Assembly (NCBI GenBank): GCA_964460905.1
Contig: CAYWRM010000005.1
Coordinates: forward strand, 1-64,000
Source of the DNA: GCA-002708315 sp964460905
GTDB taxonomy: Bacteria; Bacteroidota; Bacteroidia; Bacteroidales; F082
Length of the DNA stretch: 64,000 nt
Direction of reading: 5' to 3'
The position numbers were made by a program, and so were the translations under genes. Positions within the stretch are counted from its first letter, which is position 1, and each line of letters begins with the position of its first letter. Positions 44,201-52,820 of the stretch are shown here, in pieces. The notes beneath the pieces are model-generated. The model ran no database searches. It saw nothing but the letters and a program-made list of their open reading frames with translations, and had not been told where the DNA came from.

Positions 44201-44743
44201 TTAAATCCATAATTTTCTAAAGAAATAGGCAAAAACGTATCCAACACCAAACATAAGTGCCATTACAATTAAGCCTCCAAACGAAAAAGCTGATGTTCCA
44301 CTTAGTGCAGCACCACTTGAACATCCACGTCCGAACTGGCTACCAATACCAAATAGTATTCCTCCAACAGCGGCAGCAATTAATCTTGTTCTGTTACTAA
44401 TTTTAGGACTCTTTTCTATTCTAAGTTTTCCTAACCTGCCATAAACAGCACCAGAAAGCATCCCGCCAAAAAAGGTGCCGATTGCTCCAAATATTAACCA
44501 GTTAAAAAGTGGAGAGCTTCCATCTTCCGGTAAAAACTTACTGTAATACGCATTATTTTCAGCATGTTCAGGGGCAACTATGTGTACTACTTCAACTACT
44601 GCCAACTTTGCTGACCCGGATGCGCTAAGACCTCTACCTGCAATGTAGAAAGAAGCCAATATTAACAATCCTAACAATAATCCTCCAAAATATGGATTAA
44701 TATATACAGGTCTCTTTTTTGCATCAATTTTTTTATCCATCAT
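44201..44743 (-). CDS. YeeE/YedE half-transporter A
   Basis: 180 aa. An N-terminal helix, a periplasmic loop of about 50 residues, then helices with the signature GIGSQFGRGCSSGAALSGTSAFSFGG, whose Cys corresponds to the thiosulfate-path Cys of TsuA-like proteins. It is encoded directly after the psrC-like gene (11-bp gap), so the polysulfide/thiosulfate enzyme and a sulfur importer are made together. Confidence 0.87.
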   Translation of the reverse strand: MMDKKIDAKKRPVYINPYFGGLLLGLLILASFYIAGRGLSASGSAKLAVVEVVHIVAPEHAENNAYYSKFLPEDGSSPLFNWLIFGAIGTFFGGMLSGAVYGRLGKLRIEKSPKISNRTRLIAAAVGGILFGIGSQFGRGCSSGAALSGTSAFSFGGLIVMALMFGVGYVFAYFFRKLWI

Positions 44744-44754
44744 TAATTTTTTTA

Positions 44755-45696
44755 TTAATATAAATATCTAGTAATTTGACCTGCTTCTACTATTACATAT
44801 CTAAACATTAACCCTCCAATTAAAATAAGTAAGGATGGAATCCATATTGGAATATGAAATCCTCTAAGTTCAAGTATTTCAAGGATTGCAGGAAATATAA
44901 GGCCTAGTATTATTACAAATACCCAAAATACAACTGTAAACTCACCTCCTAAAAATAGCTGAGCAGCTTCAATTTGTACTTCAGAAGCAGCAAGGAATCC
45001 CATAAAAAGGTGAATTATTAAAAATAATTCTACAGCAATAAAAATTAAATCAAGGCGGCTTAGCACCTTTCGTTCGTACTTACTTTTCGACATCCATATT
45101 ATTGCCGCTAACCCTGTTGACATCCCTGAAACTAAAAATAGTGGTCCAAGAATTGAAGTGTTCCATAATGGTCGGGCATTAAATGCAGAAAGCAATATTC
45201 CGGTATATACACCTAGGATAACTGCTAATATCATCATAGCCCAAGCCATTGCTTTTCGGTATTCAATGAAAAAGTCAATAATCTGGTCTATAAATTTAAA
45301 CTTCCAGTCCCAACGTGGGAAAGCTTCTTTCATATAACTCGCAGCCCATATCATCGATAATGGTGTTACAAACATTAATGTCCAGGCACCCCACGACATT
45401 GGCGACTCAAGCCTGATGGTTGTATAAAGTCTCCAAAAGTAAAGTTGATGTTTAAGGTCTAAGAATAAAGCAATTAAGCCTAGTATTAATGCAAAAGGCA
45501 CCAAAAATGGTGCGTATACTACAGTAGCTTTCATTTCTTTCTCTTTTCGCATGATTGTAAAATATCCTGCAAAGAACATAATTCCGGCAGCTAATCCACC
45601 AAGAAATAAATATACAGGGATCTCCCAATGCCAAATATTGAGATATGGATCTATATAAGGTATATCACGTCCACTTATAAATAATTCTTCTTTCAT
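44755..45696 (-). CDS. NrfD/PsrC-type quinone-interacting membrane subunit
   Basis: About 313 aa with eight helices. NrfD-family blocks YLFLGGLAAGIMFFAGY, SPMSWGAWTLM and NARPLWNTSILGPLFLVSGMSTGLAA are clear. PsrC exchanges electrons between menaquinone and the PsrB ferredoxin subunit and has no heme. The frame reaches 45768, inside psrB; the ATG at 45696 (MKEELFISG) leaves a 14-bp gap and is used here. Confidence 0.92.
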   Translation of the reverse strand: MKEELFISGRDIPYIDPYLNIWHWEIPVYLFLGGLAAGIMFFAGYFTIMRKEKEMKATVVYAPFLVPFALILGLIALFLDLKHQLYFWRLYTTIRLESPMSWGAWTLMFVTPLSMIWAASYMKEAFPRWDWKFKFIDQIIDFFIEYRKAMAWAMMILAVILGVYTGILLSAFNARPLWNTSILGPLFLVSGMSTGLAAIIWMSKSKYERKVLSRLDLIFIAVELFLIIHLFMGFLAASEVQIEAAQLFLGGEFTVVFWVFVIILGLIFPAILEILELRGFHIPIWIPSLLILIGGLMFRYVIVEAGQITRYLY

Positions 45697-45710
45697 CTTT
45701 CTATAATTGA

Positions 45711-46244
45711 TTAAGTAAGAAAATACAATTGAGGTTTTGTACCTGCTTCGGGAGCTAGTACTTTCCAATTTCTATTTTTTAAAGCTTTTGAAACATCACT
45801 GTTTGGGTCTTCAATATCTCCAAAATATAAACAAAAAGTAGGACAAACATCAACACAAGCTGGATTTTGACCTTTTTCAAGACGATGATCACAGAAAGTA
45901 CATTTATCCACGTAACCATCAGGATGTGAATATCTTGCATCGTATGGACAGGATTGAATACACGCACCGCAACCAATACACTCATCATGAGTAACTTTAA
46001 CAATGCCACCTTCAACAATATGGCTTGCACCTGTTGGGCAACATCTTACGCAAGGTGCATTGTCGCAGTGGTTACACCTCTCTGATCTTATTTCAATTTC
46101 AACATTAGGATAGCTGCCAACTACACTTTCCACAATCCAATCACGGCAATATCCATGAGGTACATTATTTTCTGTTTGGCAGGCAACTACACAGTCGCCA
46201 CACCCTACACATTTCTTAGTGTCAATAGCCATTGCGTATCTCAT
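45711..46244 (-). CDS. PsrB-type four-cluster ferredoxin subunit
   Basis: 177 aa with the DMSO-reductase-family B-subunit pattern of four Cys groups: CVGCGDCVVAC, CNHCDNAPCVRCCP, CIGCGACIQSCP and CTFCDHRLEKGQNPACVDVCP, giving four [4Fe-4S] clusters. No signal of its own; it is expected to be exported with the Tat-bearing catalytic subunit. Its ATG overlaps the catalytic gene by 4 bp. Confidence 0.94.
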   Translation of the reverse strand: MRYAMAIDTKKCVGCGDCVVACQTENNVPHGYCRDWIVESVVGSYPNVEIEIRSERCNHCDNAPCVRCCPTGASHIVEGGIVKVTHDECIGCGACIQSCPYDARYSHPDGYVDKCTFCDHRLEKGQNPACVDVCPTFCLYFGDIEDPNSDVSKALKNRNWKVLAPEAGTKPQLYFLT

Positions 46245-48484
46245 GCTTCAACCTCCATTTCTGGTTTTTCAGTTAAAAATGTCACAAAATTACCTCTCAT
46301 ACCTGTTCCTCCCATTATTGGATCAATCATAACATTAGTTATTAATTCTGAGTCATTAGCTCCATGGGCATAAGCACGGCGTAACTTTTTATCAGTATGT
46401 CCAAATCCATGAACCATATATATTGAGTCCCATCTTATACGTTCAGTAATTCTTACTTTAATTGGAAAAGTAGAAATTACACCATCTTGATTTTTAAGCC
46501 AAATTTTTTGACCTTTTTTGAGATCCCATAGTTCAGCTACTTTTGGATTTATCCATACAGAGTTTTCCTTCTTCAAATCCCACAAGTTATGATTGTTTGC
46601 AGTACGGCTAAAAGTATGCATAGGAGCTCTTCCATAAATGAGCCTATAAAACCCTTGTTCGGGCTCAGGATGAGGAGTATAAACAGGTATTGGGTCGAAT
46701 CCTTCTGAGGCAATTTCATTTGAAAATAGTTCAATCTTACCAGTTGGTGTATTAAATTCTATTTCTTCCCCTTTCTGGAAGTATAAACCACCATTATTTC
46801 GGTCAAATTTTTTAACACCCAGGCGTTGCATTTCTTCGAGTGATGAACCTATTTGTTTAAGCTGCCAATCAAGAAGGTCGGTAATATCATCGTATGGAAA
46901 ATATGCCCCCAGTCCCATTTTTTCAGCAAGTTGTTTTGCGATCCACCATGCAGGTTTAGTGTCATATTTTGGTTTAACTGCAGGCATACGTAAGGCAATA
47001 TGGGGTTCACGGTGAGGTGAAGTTCTAATAAGATCGTATCTCTCAAGATAAGTACATTCCGGCAGAATTACATCAGCATACCCGGTTACTTCCATTGGCA
47101 TAGTGTCTATAACAACCATGAAATCAAGATTTTTCATTGCCTCTACTGTGTTATTCATATCTGGCAATGTCAATGGAAGATTAGTACCTGAAACTATCCA
47201 TGCTTTGAAAGAACATGCTCTGTCATCAGTTGGTATTGTGGCATCACAAATCCCCGATGAAAGGGCAAGGCTTGCCAGGTTATATTGTCCGGGAAATGCA
47301 TCACGCCATGTTTTAGTTGGTTTTGGATAAGGTGGGGTACTAGGTTTTGGTAAATGAACCTCATCTTTTAGGTAGAATCCGCCTCTGTTTCCCCATGAGC
47401 CAAATAAAGCATTTAATATCGCAACAGCTCTAATACGCTGAGTGTCATCACCATACCATGTTACATGTCTTCCAGGATGTATAATAACTGCAGGAGCTGC
47501 GTTTGCCATTTCACGGGCAGTTTTTCTTATAATATCAGGTTTGATGGTTGTTATGCCATATGCCCACTCAGGGGTCATATCTTTTACGTGGTCTTTTAAT
47601 TCATCAAAACCATAGGCATATTGCTCAACATACTCCTTGTTGTATATATCCTCATAAATAGCTACATGAATCCATGCCAGTAACAGAGCCAAATCGGTAG
47701 CCGGTTTAATAGGTAACCAGTATTTTGATTTACTGGCAACAGTACTTAAGCGTGGGTCAACAGTAATTATTGTTGCTCCTCTGTCAATCACTTCCGACAT
47801 TTCCTGAACCTGTCCGTTGTGCATATTTTCACCAAGGTGAGATCCAATTAGTACCAAACAATCGGTATCACGAATATCGGTTGGCTCGGGCGAACCAACA
47901 GCTTCTCCAAAAGTTGCAATCCATGCTGTTTCGCGTGGGCCACGGCATTGGGCAAATGATGGTGCTGCAATATTTGGTGATCCAAAAGCTTTGAGGAAAG
48001 TTCCAAAGTACTTACCCCCTGAACCATGGTTAAATAAAGCAACACACTCGGGGCCATGTTCATCGGCAACAGCCTGAAGTTTCTTTGCAGTATACTCTAA
48101 GGCTTCATCCCATGAGGCTTTTCTAAAATATGCTTCTCCATTTTTTTTGTATTCACGAATTAAAGGGGTCTGGAGTCTGTCTTCATCGTAATACATTCCA
48201 ATACCGCCAGTTCCTCTTGGACAAAGTCGACCATTACAATGTGGATCTTCTTTATTGCCAATTATTTTTTTAATATCACCTTTTTTGTCAACGTAAGTCC
48301 ACCCAGCGCATTTCCAAAAGCAAACCTCACAATAGGTTGGATAAGGGGTCATTTCCTCATCACTAACAGGAGTTTGATCGTTAGCAGCACTAAGAGTATT
48401 TAAGCCTTTTAGAGCACTTACGCCTACTACTGCAGCTCCTGCACCTGCTGCCGAGATTTTAATAAAATCCCTTCTTGTCTTCAT
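46241..48484 (-). CDS. PsrA/PhsA-like molybdopterin oxidoreductase
   Basis: 747 aa catalytic subunit with Tat signal TRRDFIK and cleavage region near SAAN (residues 32-35). N-terminal [4Fe-4S] ligands Cys52, 55, 59 and 88. Mo ligand Cys180 in PSFAQCRGPRE, the Cys-type ligand of polysulfide and thiosulfate reductases. The MGD-binding blocks TDCLVLIGSHLGEN and GRHVTWYGDDTQRI follow, and the C-terminal domain GKIELFSNEIA to the end is intact. Direction (reducing polysulfide/thiosulfate or oxidising) cannot be fixed. First gene of a seven-gene unit with psrB, psrC, split YeeE/YedE and two dead rhodaneses. Confidence 0.92.
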   Translation of the reverse strand: MKTRRDFIKISAAGAGAAVVGVSALKGLNTLSAANDQTPVSDEEMTPYPTYCEVCFWKCAGWTYVDKKGDIKKIIGNKEDPHCNGRLCPRGTGGIGMYYDEDRLQTPLIREYKKNGEAYFRKASWDEALEYTAKKLQAVADEHGPECVALFNHGSGGKYFGTFLKAFGSPNIAAPSFAQCRGPRETAWIATFGEAVGSPEPTDIRDTDCLVLIGSHLGENMHNGQVQEMSEVIDRGATIITVDPRLSTVASKSKYWLPIKPATDLALLLAWIHVAIYEDIYNKEYVEQYAYGFDELKDHVKDMTPEWAYGITTIKPDIIRKTAREMANAAPAVIIHPGRHVTWYGDDTQRIRAVAILNALFGSWGNRGGFYLKDEVHLPKPSTPPYPKPTKTWRDAFPGQYNLASLALSSGICDATIPTDDRACSFKAWIVSGTNLPLTLPDMNNTVEAMKNLDFMVVIDTMPMEVTGYADVILPECTYLERYDLIRTSPHREPHIALRMPAVKPKYDTKPAWWIAKQLAEKMGLGAYFPYDDITDLLDWQLKQIGSSLEEMQRLGVKKFDRNNGGLYFQKGEEIEFNTPTGKIELFSNEIASEGFDPIPVYTPHPEPEQGFYRLIYGRAPMHTFSRTANNHNLWDLKKENSVWINPKVAELWDLKKGQKIWLKNQDGVISTFPIKVRITERIRWDSIYMVHGFGHTDKKLRRAYAHGANDSELITNVMIDPIMGGTGMRGNFVTFLTEKPEMEVEA

Positions 48485-48525
48485 TTATATTTGATTATAA
48501 TTTGATAAAATTCTATGGTTTGTTA

Positions 48526-48545
48526 TAATGTAAATATATACATTA
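48526..48545. promoter_or_regulatory. Inverted repeat TAATGTA-N6-TACATTA
   Basis: Perfect 7-bp arms spaced by 6 nt, between the predicted transcription start (about 48557) and the molybdoenzyme ATG. Downstream placement suits a repressor operator. The binding protein is unknown. Confidence 0.5.
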
Positions 48546-48562
48546 CTAGATATAATACTTTG

Positions 48563-48570
48563 CAAAAGTA
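48563..48570 (-). promoter_or_regulatory. -7 element (TACTTTTG, minus strand) for the psr operon
   Basis: TAnnTTTG match 79 bp upstream of the molybdoenzyme start; predicted leader about 70 nt. Confidence 0.55.
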
Positions 48571-48664
48571 TAATCAATAGTTTAGAAATGCTATTTCAAG
48601 GCATCCTTGTTTTATTATTTGTAATTTACATGATAACAGGTAATTACAGGAAGTATGTATTTTG

Positions 48665-48676
48665 TGATAAAAATCA
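48665..48676. promoter_or_regulatory. FNR-type palindrome TGATAAAAATCA
   Basis: TGAT-N4-ATCA match about 110 bp above the predicted start site of the psr operon. The distance is larger than usual for direct activation. Confidence 0.4.
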
Positions 48677-48886
48677 GAAAATTATAAATAACACATAAAC
48701 AGTTAATTACAATAGTTATTTAAAAAGAATATAAATAGAATTTTTATTAATCATTTTACACGTGATAATGCTGATAATCAAATATATATAGTCTATGTAG
48801 ATTTTATATAAATTGTTTTATAAATATGTTGTGATTAATATTTTGATTTTTGACTACAATTAGGACTATTATAAATATTGAAATAC

Positions 48887-48915
48887 AAAAAGGTGGCCTT
48901 TTGAGCCACCTTTTA
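48887..48915 (-). terminator. Terminator after the 99-aa gene
   Basis: Perfect stem AAAAGGTGGC/GCCACCTTTT with a 7-nt loop and U-rich flank when read on the minus strand, 23 bp after the stop at 48938. Confidence 0.85.
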
Positions 48916-48937
48916 AAAATAATTATTATAAGAGAAA

Positions 48938-49237
48938 TTACAATTTTTGTTCTTCGAAAAGATAATGAATAATATTATTCATTTCTCCATAATTTTGAAT
49001 AATATCCTGTTTATCTATCGTGTTTAGTTTTATTATTTTATCGGTTTCTTTTTCGTACCAAACTTCAACAAATATATTAGATAGGAGATACAAGTGAATT
49101 GAATGATTATCTGAAATCCTTGTTAAAAGTTCTCTCCCTAAGCGCATTACCATAACTACTTGTTCAGTTTTGGTTAGATTTTGAAAAGAACTATCTGTTA
49201 TCGGGTTCATACTATCAAACTTACGCCAATCTGGCAT
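48938..49237 (-). CDS. Hypothetical 99-aa protein
   Basis: Small soluble protein without Cys, signal peptide or membrane segment. LTKTEQVVMVMRLGRELLTRI looks helical and the middle (IHLYLLSNIFVEVWYEKETDKI) beta-rich. I do not recognise it. An internal ATG at 49210 is an alternative start. It follows the double-rhodanese gene after a long hairpin and ends at a good terminator, so it behaves as the last gene of that block. Confidence 0.6.
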   Translation of the reverse strand: MPDWRKFDSMNPITDSSFQNLTKTEQVVMVMRLGRELLTRISDNHSIHLYLLSNIFVEVWYEKETDKIIKLNTIDKQDIIQNYGEMNNIIHYLFEEQKL

Positions 49238-49273
49238 TAATATTTAATGTTGAGATTAAGAAGGAATTAAATA

Positions 49274-49331
49274 GTCAGGGCTCGACTATTAGTGGTTTAA
49301 TCAAACCGATTGTTAATAGTCAAGCTCTGAC
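49274..49331 (-). terminator. Long nested hairpin between rhodanese and small gene
   Basis: Outer stem of 18 pairs (GTCAGGGCTCGACTATTA with its partner, two G-U type pairs) enclosing an inner GGTTT/AAACC hairpin. It begins about 12 bp after the stop at 49344. There is no U tract, so it may be an attenuator or a processing site rather than a simple terminator. Confidence 0.55.
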
Positions 49332-49343
49332 ATAATTTGTGAT

Positions 49344-50192
49344 TTATTTTTCAACCTTATTACCTTTGGCTACCCAATCGTTGTAAGATCCATCGTACAT
49401 TTTCACGTTTTTGTAACCAAGTATATCTGCAAAAATTACATAAAGTACTGCTGCTCTTTTACCCGATTGGCATGAGACTATAATTGCATCACTTGAATTT
49501 AAACCATCTTTAGACACAAGAGACTCGAGCTGAGCTTTTGTTTTAAATACATGAGTTTTTGCATCAACAACATCTTTATAACCAATATTTATTGAACCAG
49601 AGATATGACCTTTGCTTTTTTCGGTAGTCCCGGCAAATTCATTAGCGTCACGAGCATCAATAATCTTATATTTACCACTTTTTACTTCTGCAATATCAGC
49701 AGCAACAGCATTATCGATGTTTACAGTAAACGTAGCTTTTTTTGCTTTTGGAGCCATAGGAGTTAGGGGAACCCTTGATTTTTTAAAGGTAGCCATATTC
49801 TTATGAAGGATTTTAACATTTGGTGCGCCAAGATATTTTAGTACCCAGTAAACTCTGGAAGCTGATTTTTGAGTCCCACCATCATAAACAACAATGGCTT
49901 TATCTGCACTTACACCTTTGGCACCAAAAATTGTTGCTAATTCTTTATTGCTCTTTAAAAAACCATCATCTTTATTAGTATTAAGATCACCATTTGGAAT
50001 GTTTACAGCATTTTTAATATGTGATTTTTTATAATCACCTGCTTTGCTGGCATCAATAGTAATAAGGCTTTTATCGGCTTTAAATAGCTTCATGTAATCA
50101 GCTGCAGATATAATACCACCCTGTGCGAATAGACCGGTAGAATAAATAACTACAATTAAACCCGCTAATAATATATTTCTAAACTTTTTCAT
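49344..50192 (-). CDS. Exported two-domain thiosulfate sulfurtransferase
   Basis: 282 aa with a signal peptide ending near LFAQ (residues 21-24). Two rhodanese domains: the first has TIDASKAGDY and YDGGTQKSASR (no Cys), the second has IIDARDANEF and the active loop SCQSGKRAAV. This is the TST/SseA layout, where only the second domain is catalytic. No GGC tail. Periplasmic sulfane transfer to cyanide, thiols or a carrier. Encoded after the porin in one direction (27-bp gap). Confidence 0.9.
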   Translation of the reverse strand: MKKFRNILLAGLIVVIYSTGLFAQGGIISAADYMKLFKADKSLITIDASKAGDYKKSHIKNAVNIPNGDLNTNKDDGFLKSNKELATIFGAKGVSADKAIVVYDGGTQKSASRVYWVLKYLGAPNVKILHKNMATFKKSRVPLTPMAPKAKKATFTVNIDNAVAADIAEVKSGKYKIIDARDANEFAGTTEKSKGHISGSINIGYKDVVDAKTHVFKTKAQLESLVSKDGLNSSDAIIVSCQSGKRAAVLYVIFADILGYKNVKMYDGSYNDWVAKGNKVEK

Positions 50193-50219
50193 TTTTTATT
50201 TTATTTAAATATTGGTTAA

Positions 50220-51338
50220 TTAAAATTTAGCCTGTACTTGAATCATAAATGCATCATTATCGTATTCATTCATAACACCGTTTGTTTTGCCTTCGGCATT
50301 ATACAAATAGTTAACCTGTATTCTAGTCCAATCGTTTAAAAAGTAATTTAAACCAAATGTAATAGTGCTTTGATCAAATGTTTGAGGCTCACCGAGATAA
50401 GTGTAGGCTGTGCCATCAGGGTTGTATGTTTCATATTTAACAATAGCTTCTAAAGACCAGGGAGTTGTATACATAAGGGCAATCCAAAAACCATCTTTGT
50501 CGTATACGGGAAGAGCGCCATCTGAAGTAGATTTGCCACCACAGCCACCACCACTTGAAATTTCGCCAATATCTTTACCAATAAGATATTCACCTTGTAG
50601 TAAGAAATTCCATTTTTTAATTGTTAAATCAAAAGCTGTTCTTTTACGTTTTCGTTGTGCCCATGCCCCGGTGGAATCTTTAGTTTGTGTTCCATAAAAT
50701 CCTGTGCGGTAGCTACCACCTATTTCTAACCATTCTAGAGGTAAAACTGCTATACGTCCTGCAATATCTTTGTTGTTATTATCATCAAGATTGTTAATTC
50801 CTGTACCATTTAATATGGCAACTTTATACTTAAAGATGTCTCTTTCTTTTCCAACAGCACCAAGTACCATAAAACCAAGTTCACGGAATGGTGACGCTAG
50901 GTTATTCACTACAGTAGACCTGTTTATTGTATGTAATGCCTGACATGGAGTATTAAGTTCAAGACTGAAAGGTGATTTAAATTGACCGAGTGAAAATTTA
51001 GCATATTTTCCAAGTGGAGCATATGTAACAAAAGCATCAAGCAATTGTGGTCCTCCAGCCGCTGGTGCAAATTCAGCCATTACATAATAACTGATATCGT
51101 AAGGAATAGAACCGACTACACCAATACGTGCTCTTTTAAATAGGAAGGTATTTGGTTTTATTGCATCACCGTTATCCTTTGAACCAAAAAAGTATGCATT
51201 AAACTGAGGTTGGATATAACCTACCAATTGAGGACCTTCATCAGATGAAGCTTCAACACATCCTTGTGCAAATCCTGAAAAAGGAAGTTGTGATATAATG
51301 AAAATAATGCATAAAAATTTTAGAGTATTTTTTTTCAT
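50220..51338 (-). CDS. Porin (phosphate-selective porin O/P type) with GGGCGG loop
   Basis: 372 aa. Signal peptide ending near GFAQ, then a beta-barrel pattern with LVGYIQPQFNAYFFG at the first strands, FLFKRARIGVVGSI, FSLGQFKSPFSLE and a terminal MIQVQAKF ending in Phe. In the middle an unusual loop reads ISSGGGCGGKSTSDG. Cys is rare in porins, and this loop repeats the GGCGG tail of the rhodanese lipoproteins. It lies among sulfur genes and is probably the outer-membrane entry for a sulfur oxyanion or polysulfide (inference). Confidence 0.85.
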   Translation of the reverse strand: MKKNTLKFLCIIFIISQLPFSGFAQGCVEASSDEGPQLVGYIQPQFNAYFFGSKDNGDAIKPNTFLFKRARIGVVGSIPYDISYYVMAEFAPAAGGPQLLDAFVTYAPLGKYAKFSLGQFKSPFSLELNTPCQALHTINRSTVVNNLASPFRELGFMVLGAVGKERDIFKYKVAILNGTGINNLDDNNNKDIAGRIAVLPLEWLEIGGSYRTGFYGTQTKDSTGAWAQRKRKRTAFDLTIKKWNFLLQGEYLIGKDIGEISSGGGCGGKSTSDGALPVYDKDGFWIALMYTTPWSLEAIVKYETYNPDGTAYTYLGEPQTFDQSTITFGLNYFLNDWTRIQVNYLYNAEGKTNGVMNEYDNDAFMIQVQAKF

Positions 51339-51417
51339 AATTATAGCTTTTTAGATATTCATGAATAGAAAAACAGGAAGTGTTAAAAACACTTCCTGAA
51401 TATTCCATTATCACTTA

Positions 51418-52392
51418 TTAATTAAAAAAGAGTTCAAAATCGTTTATTTGTGCTTCCGACCATTTATGGCTTTCCAGTGTGCTGTGTATCATGCCATTAG
51501 TTCCAAACTTAAGGCTTTTGGCATCATAACCAAGAACAGATAGATAAGCTGTTACCATTGAAGATGTTTGGCCTGTCCAGCAATATGTAACAACAGTTCC
51601 ATCAGGATTTAAGCTAGAGATATTTCCATCGGCAAATGACATAGGTTTAATACGGTAGGCATCTTTTATATGTCCATAATGTTCAACATCTGTTTGATCC
51701 CAGAAATTGTTGATGAAATAATCAGCAGGATTGTCAAGAACGCCCGTATTTACGATTCCCTGAAAACCTTCTGATATCATCATCTCAACTCTTTCTGCAA
51801 GGATATCTGCACCTTCGGTTGAAGTTGTTTCCCAATCGGGGTAACCATAAGTACTGGTAGTGGTAGTTTGATCACCTGCCATCCAATTGGCATTTCCATC
51901 TGCAACATCACCAGTGCTATTATTCCATGGTCCTGCTGTAGCAGCATTCCATGAACTCATACCAAACATAAGCACCTTTGCATCAGTATATTCGCTCAAT
52001 CTTAAAGCTGTAACCCCATGACCGGCTGATTGTCCTGTATAACAAACAACAAGAATAGGTTTTGTAGCATCTTTTGCTGTTTCAAGAATATTGGCAAGTG
52101 TAGAATTTACAGCACCATCAATATGTCCAAGTGTACTGAAATCATCTGCACTACGTAAATCGATTATAAAATAATTCGAAATGCCGTTATTATGTACATC
52201 TGCTGCTGTAATTATCCAATTTGTAATCATTACTGGTAAATCAAGTCCTTGATTAACAATATAAGTTTTAAGGTCTGTAAAATCACCTTTTACTACTGGT
52301 TGCGGATCATCTCCATCATCTTTACAACCTGTCAATACCATTGCCGGTATTAGCATTACTACTAATAAATAACTAATTAATTTTTTCATCAT
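51418..52392 (-). CDS. Lipoprotein with two active rhodanese domains
   Basis: 324 aa. Lipobox LTGC near residue 22 followed by an acidic linker (KDDGDDPQP). The first rhodanese has FIIDLRSADDF and loop VCYTGQSAGHG; the second has the loop TYCWTGQTSSM. Both keep Cys in a CxTGQ form typical of periplasmic thiosulfate-type rhodaneses. No GGC tail. First gene of the porin block, 80 bp before the porin gene. Confidence 0.88.
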   Translation of the reverse strand: MMKKLISYLLVVMLIPAMVLTGCKDDGDDPQPVVKGDFTDLKTYIVNQGLDLPVMITNWIITAADVHNNGISNYFIIDLRSADDFSTLGHIDGAVNSTLANILETAKDATKPILVVCYTGQSAGHGVTALRLSEYTDAKVLMFGMSSWNAATAGPWNNSTGDVADGNANWMAGDQTTTTSTYGYPDWETTSTEGADILAERVEMMISEGFQGIVNTGVLDNPADYFINNFWDQTDVEHYGHIKDAYRIKPMSFADGNISSLNPDGTVVTYCWTGQTSSMVTAYLSVLGYDAKSLKFGTNGMIHSTLESHKWSEAQINDFELFFN

Positions 52393-52446
52393 GTAAAATT
52401 TAAGTTTAAAATATTTGTTTAATAATTCTTTCTGTTAATCGTTTCA

Positions 52447-52454
52447 CAAAAGTA
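52447..52454 (-). promoter_or_regulatory. -7 element (TACTTTTG, minus strand) for the porin block
   Basis: TAnnTTTG match 55 bp upstream of the lipoprotein start at 52392. Confidence 0.55.
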
Positions 52455-52641
52455 AGGTAGTAATATGTACAAAAAAGATTTGAAGTGCTGTAATGGATTA
52501 GGTTGAAAGCAGTAATGCGACAGTTAAAAAAATGATATGCTAAAGAAATAGATATGTTGACATGAGCTAATAGACTGATATTGTTTATGTTTATGGAATA
52601 TGGCTGTTGTTTTATGCAATATGATAGTTATTTTTTATTTA

Positions 52642-52653
52642 TGATATCTATCA
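52642..52653. promoter_or_regulatory. FNR-type palindrome TGATATCTATCA
   Basis: TGAT-N4-ATCA match, about 200 bp above the predicted start of the porin block; role uncertain because of the distance. Confidence 0.4.
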
Positions 52654-52773
52654 GACCAATGAAATTAATCTCAATAAATATTGTTCATTATGATACTATA
52701 ATAATAAAGAATTCCCGCATTTAAATTTGAGTTAAAGAGATATAATTTGACATATATATTAAATGAAAGCAAT

Positions 52774-52807
52774 AAAAAAGGGAACTAATTTTTCAGCTCC
52801 CTTTTTT
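52774..52807 (-). terminator. Rho-independent terminator of the octaheme unit
   Basis: Stem AAAAAAGGGA/TCCCTTTTTT with an inner near-matched extension, and the A run giving a U tract on the minus strand. It lies 13 bp after the rhodanese stop at 52821. Confidence 0.85.
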
Positions 52808-52820
52808 GTAGTAATTATGT

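Larger units (their letters stand above)
48485..48937. other. 453-bp regulatory stretch upstream of the psr operon
   Basis: Very A/T-rich and without a convincing gene. It contains a minus-strand -7 element (48563), a 20-bp inverted repeat (48526), a TGAT-N4-ATCA palindrome (48665) and the bidirectional terminator at 48887, all listed separately. Confidence 0.6.
52393..52820. other. 428-bp intergenic stretch between rhodanese units
   Basis: No gene visible. It holds a -7 element (52447), a TGAT-N4-ATCA palindrome (52642) and the terminator of the octaheme unit (52774). The rest is A/T-rich with no structure I can name. Confidence 0.6.

Noticed and set aside
44188..44250. Extension of YeeE/YedE half B into half A
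   Set aside because: Would overlap the upstream gene by 50 bp and adds non-family residues; the ATG at 44187 gives a normal operon gap.
45697..45768. Extension of the PsrC-like protein into the PsrB-like gene
   Set aside because: Low-complexity Ser/Arg residues unlike NrfD proteins; the ATG at 45696 fits the family.
48588..48698. 36-codon frame (MLFQGILVLLF...) upstream of the psr operon
   Set aside because: It has a hydrophobic stretch but no promoter, no leader resemblance and no neighbour logic; the region is better explained as regulatory DNA.
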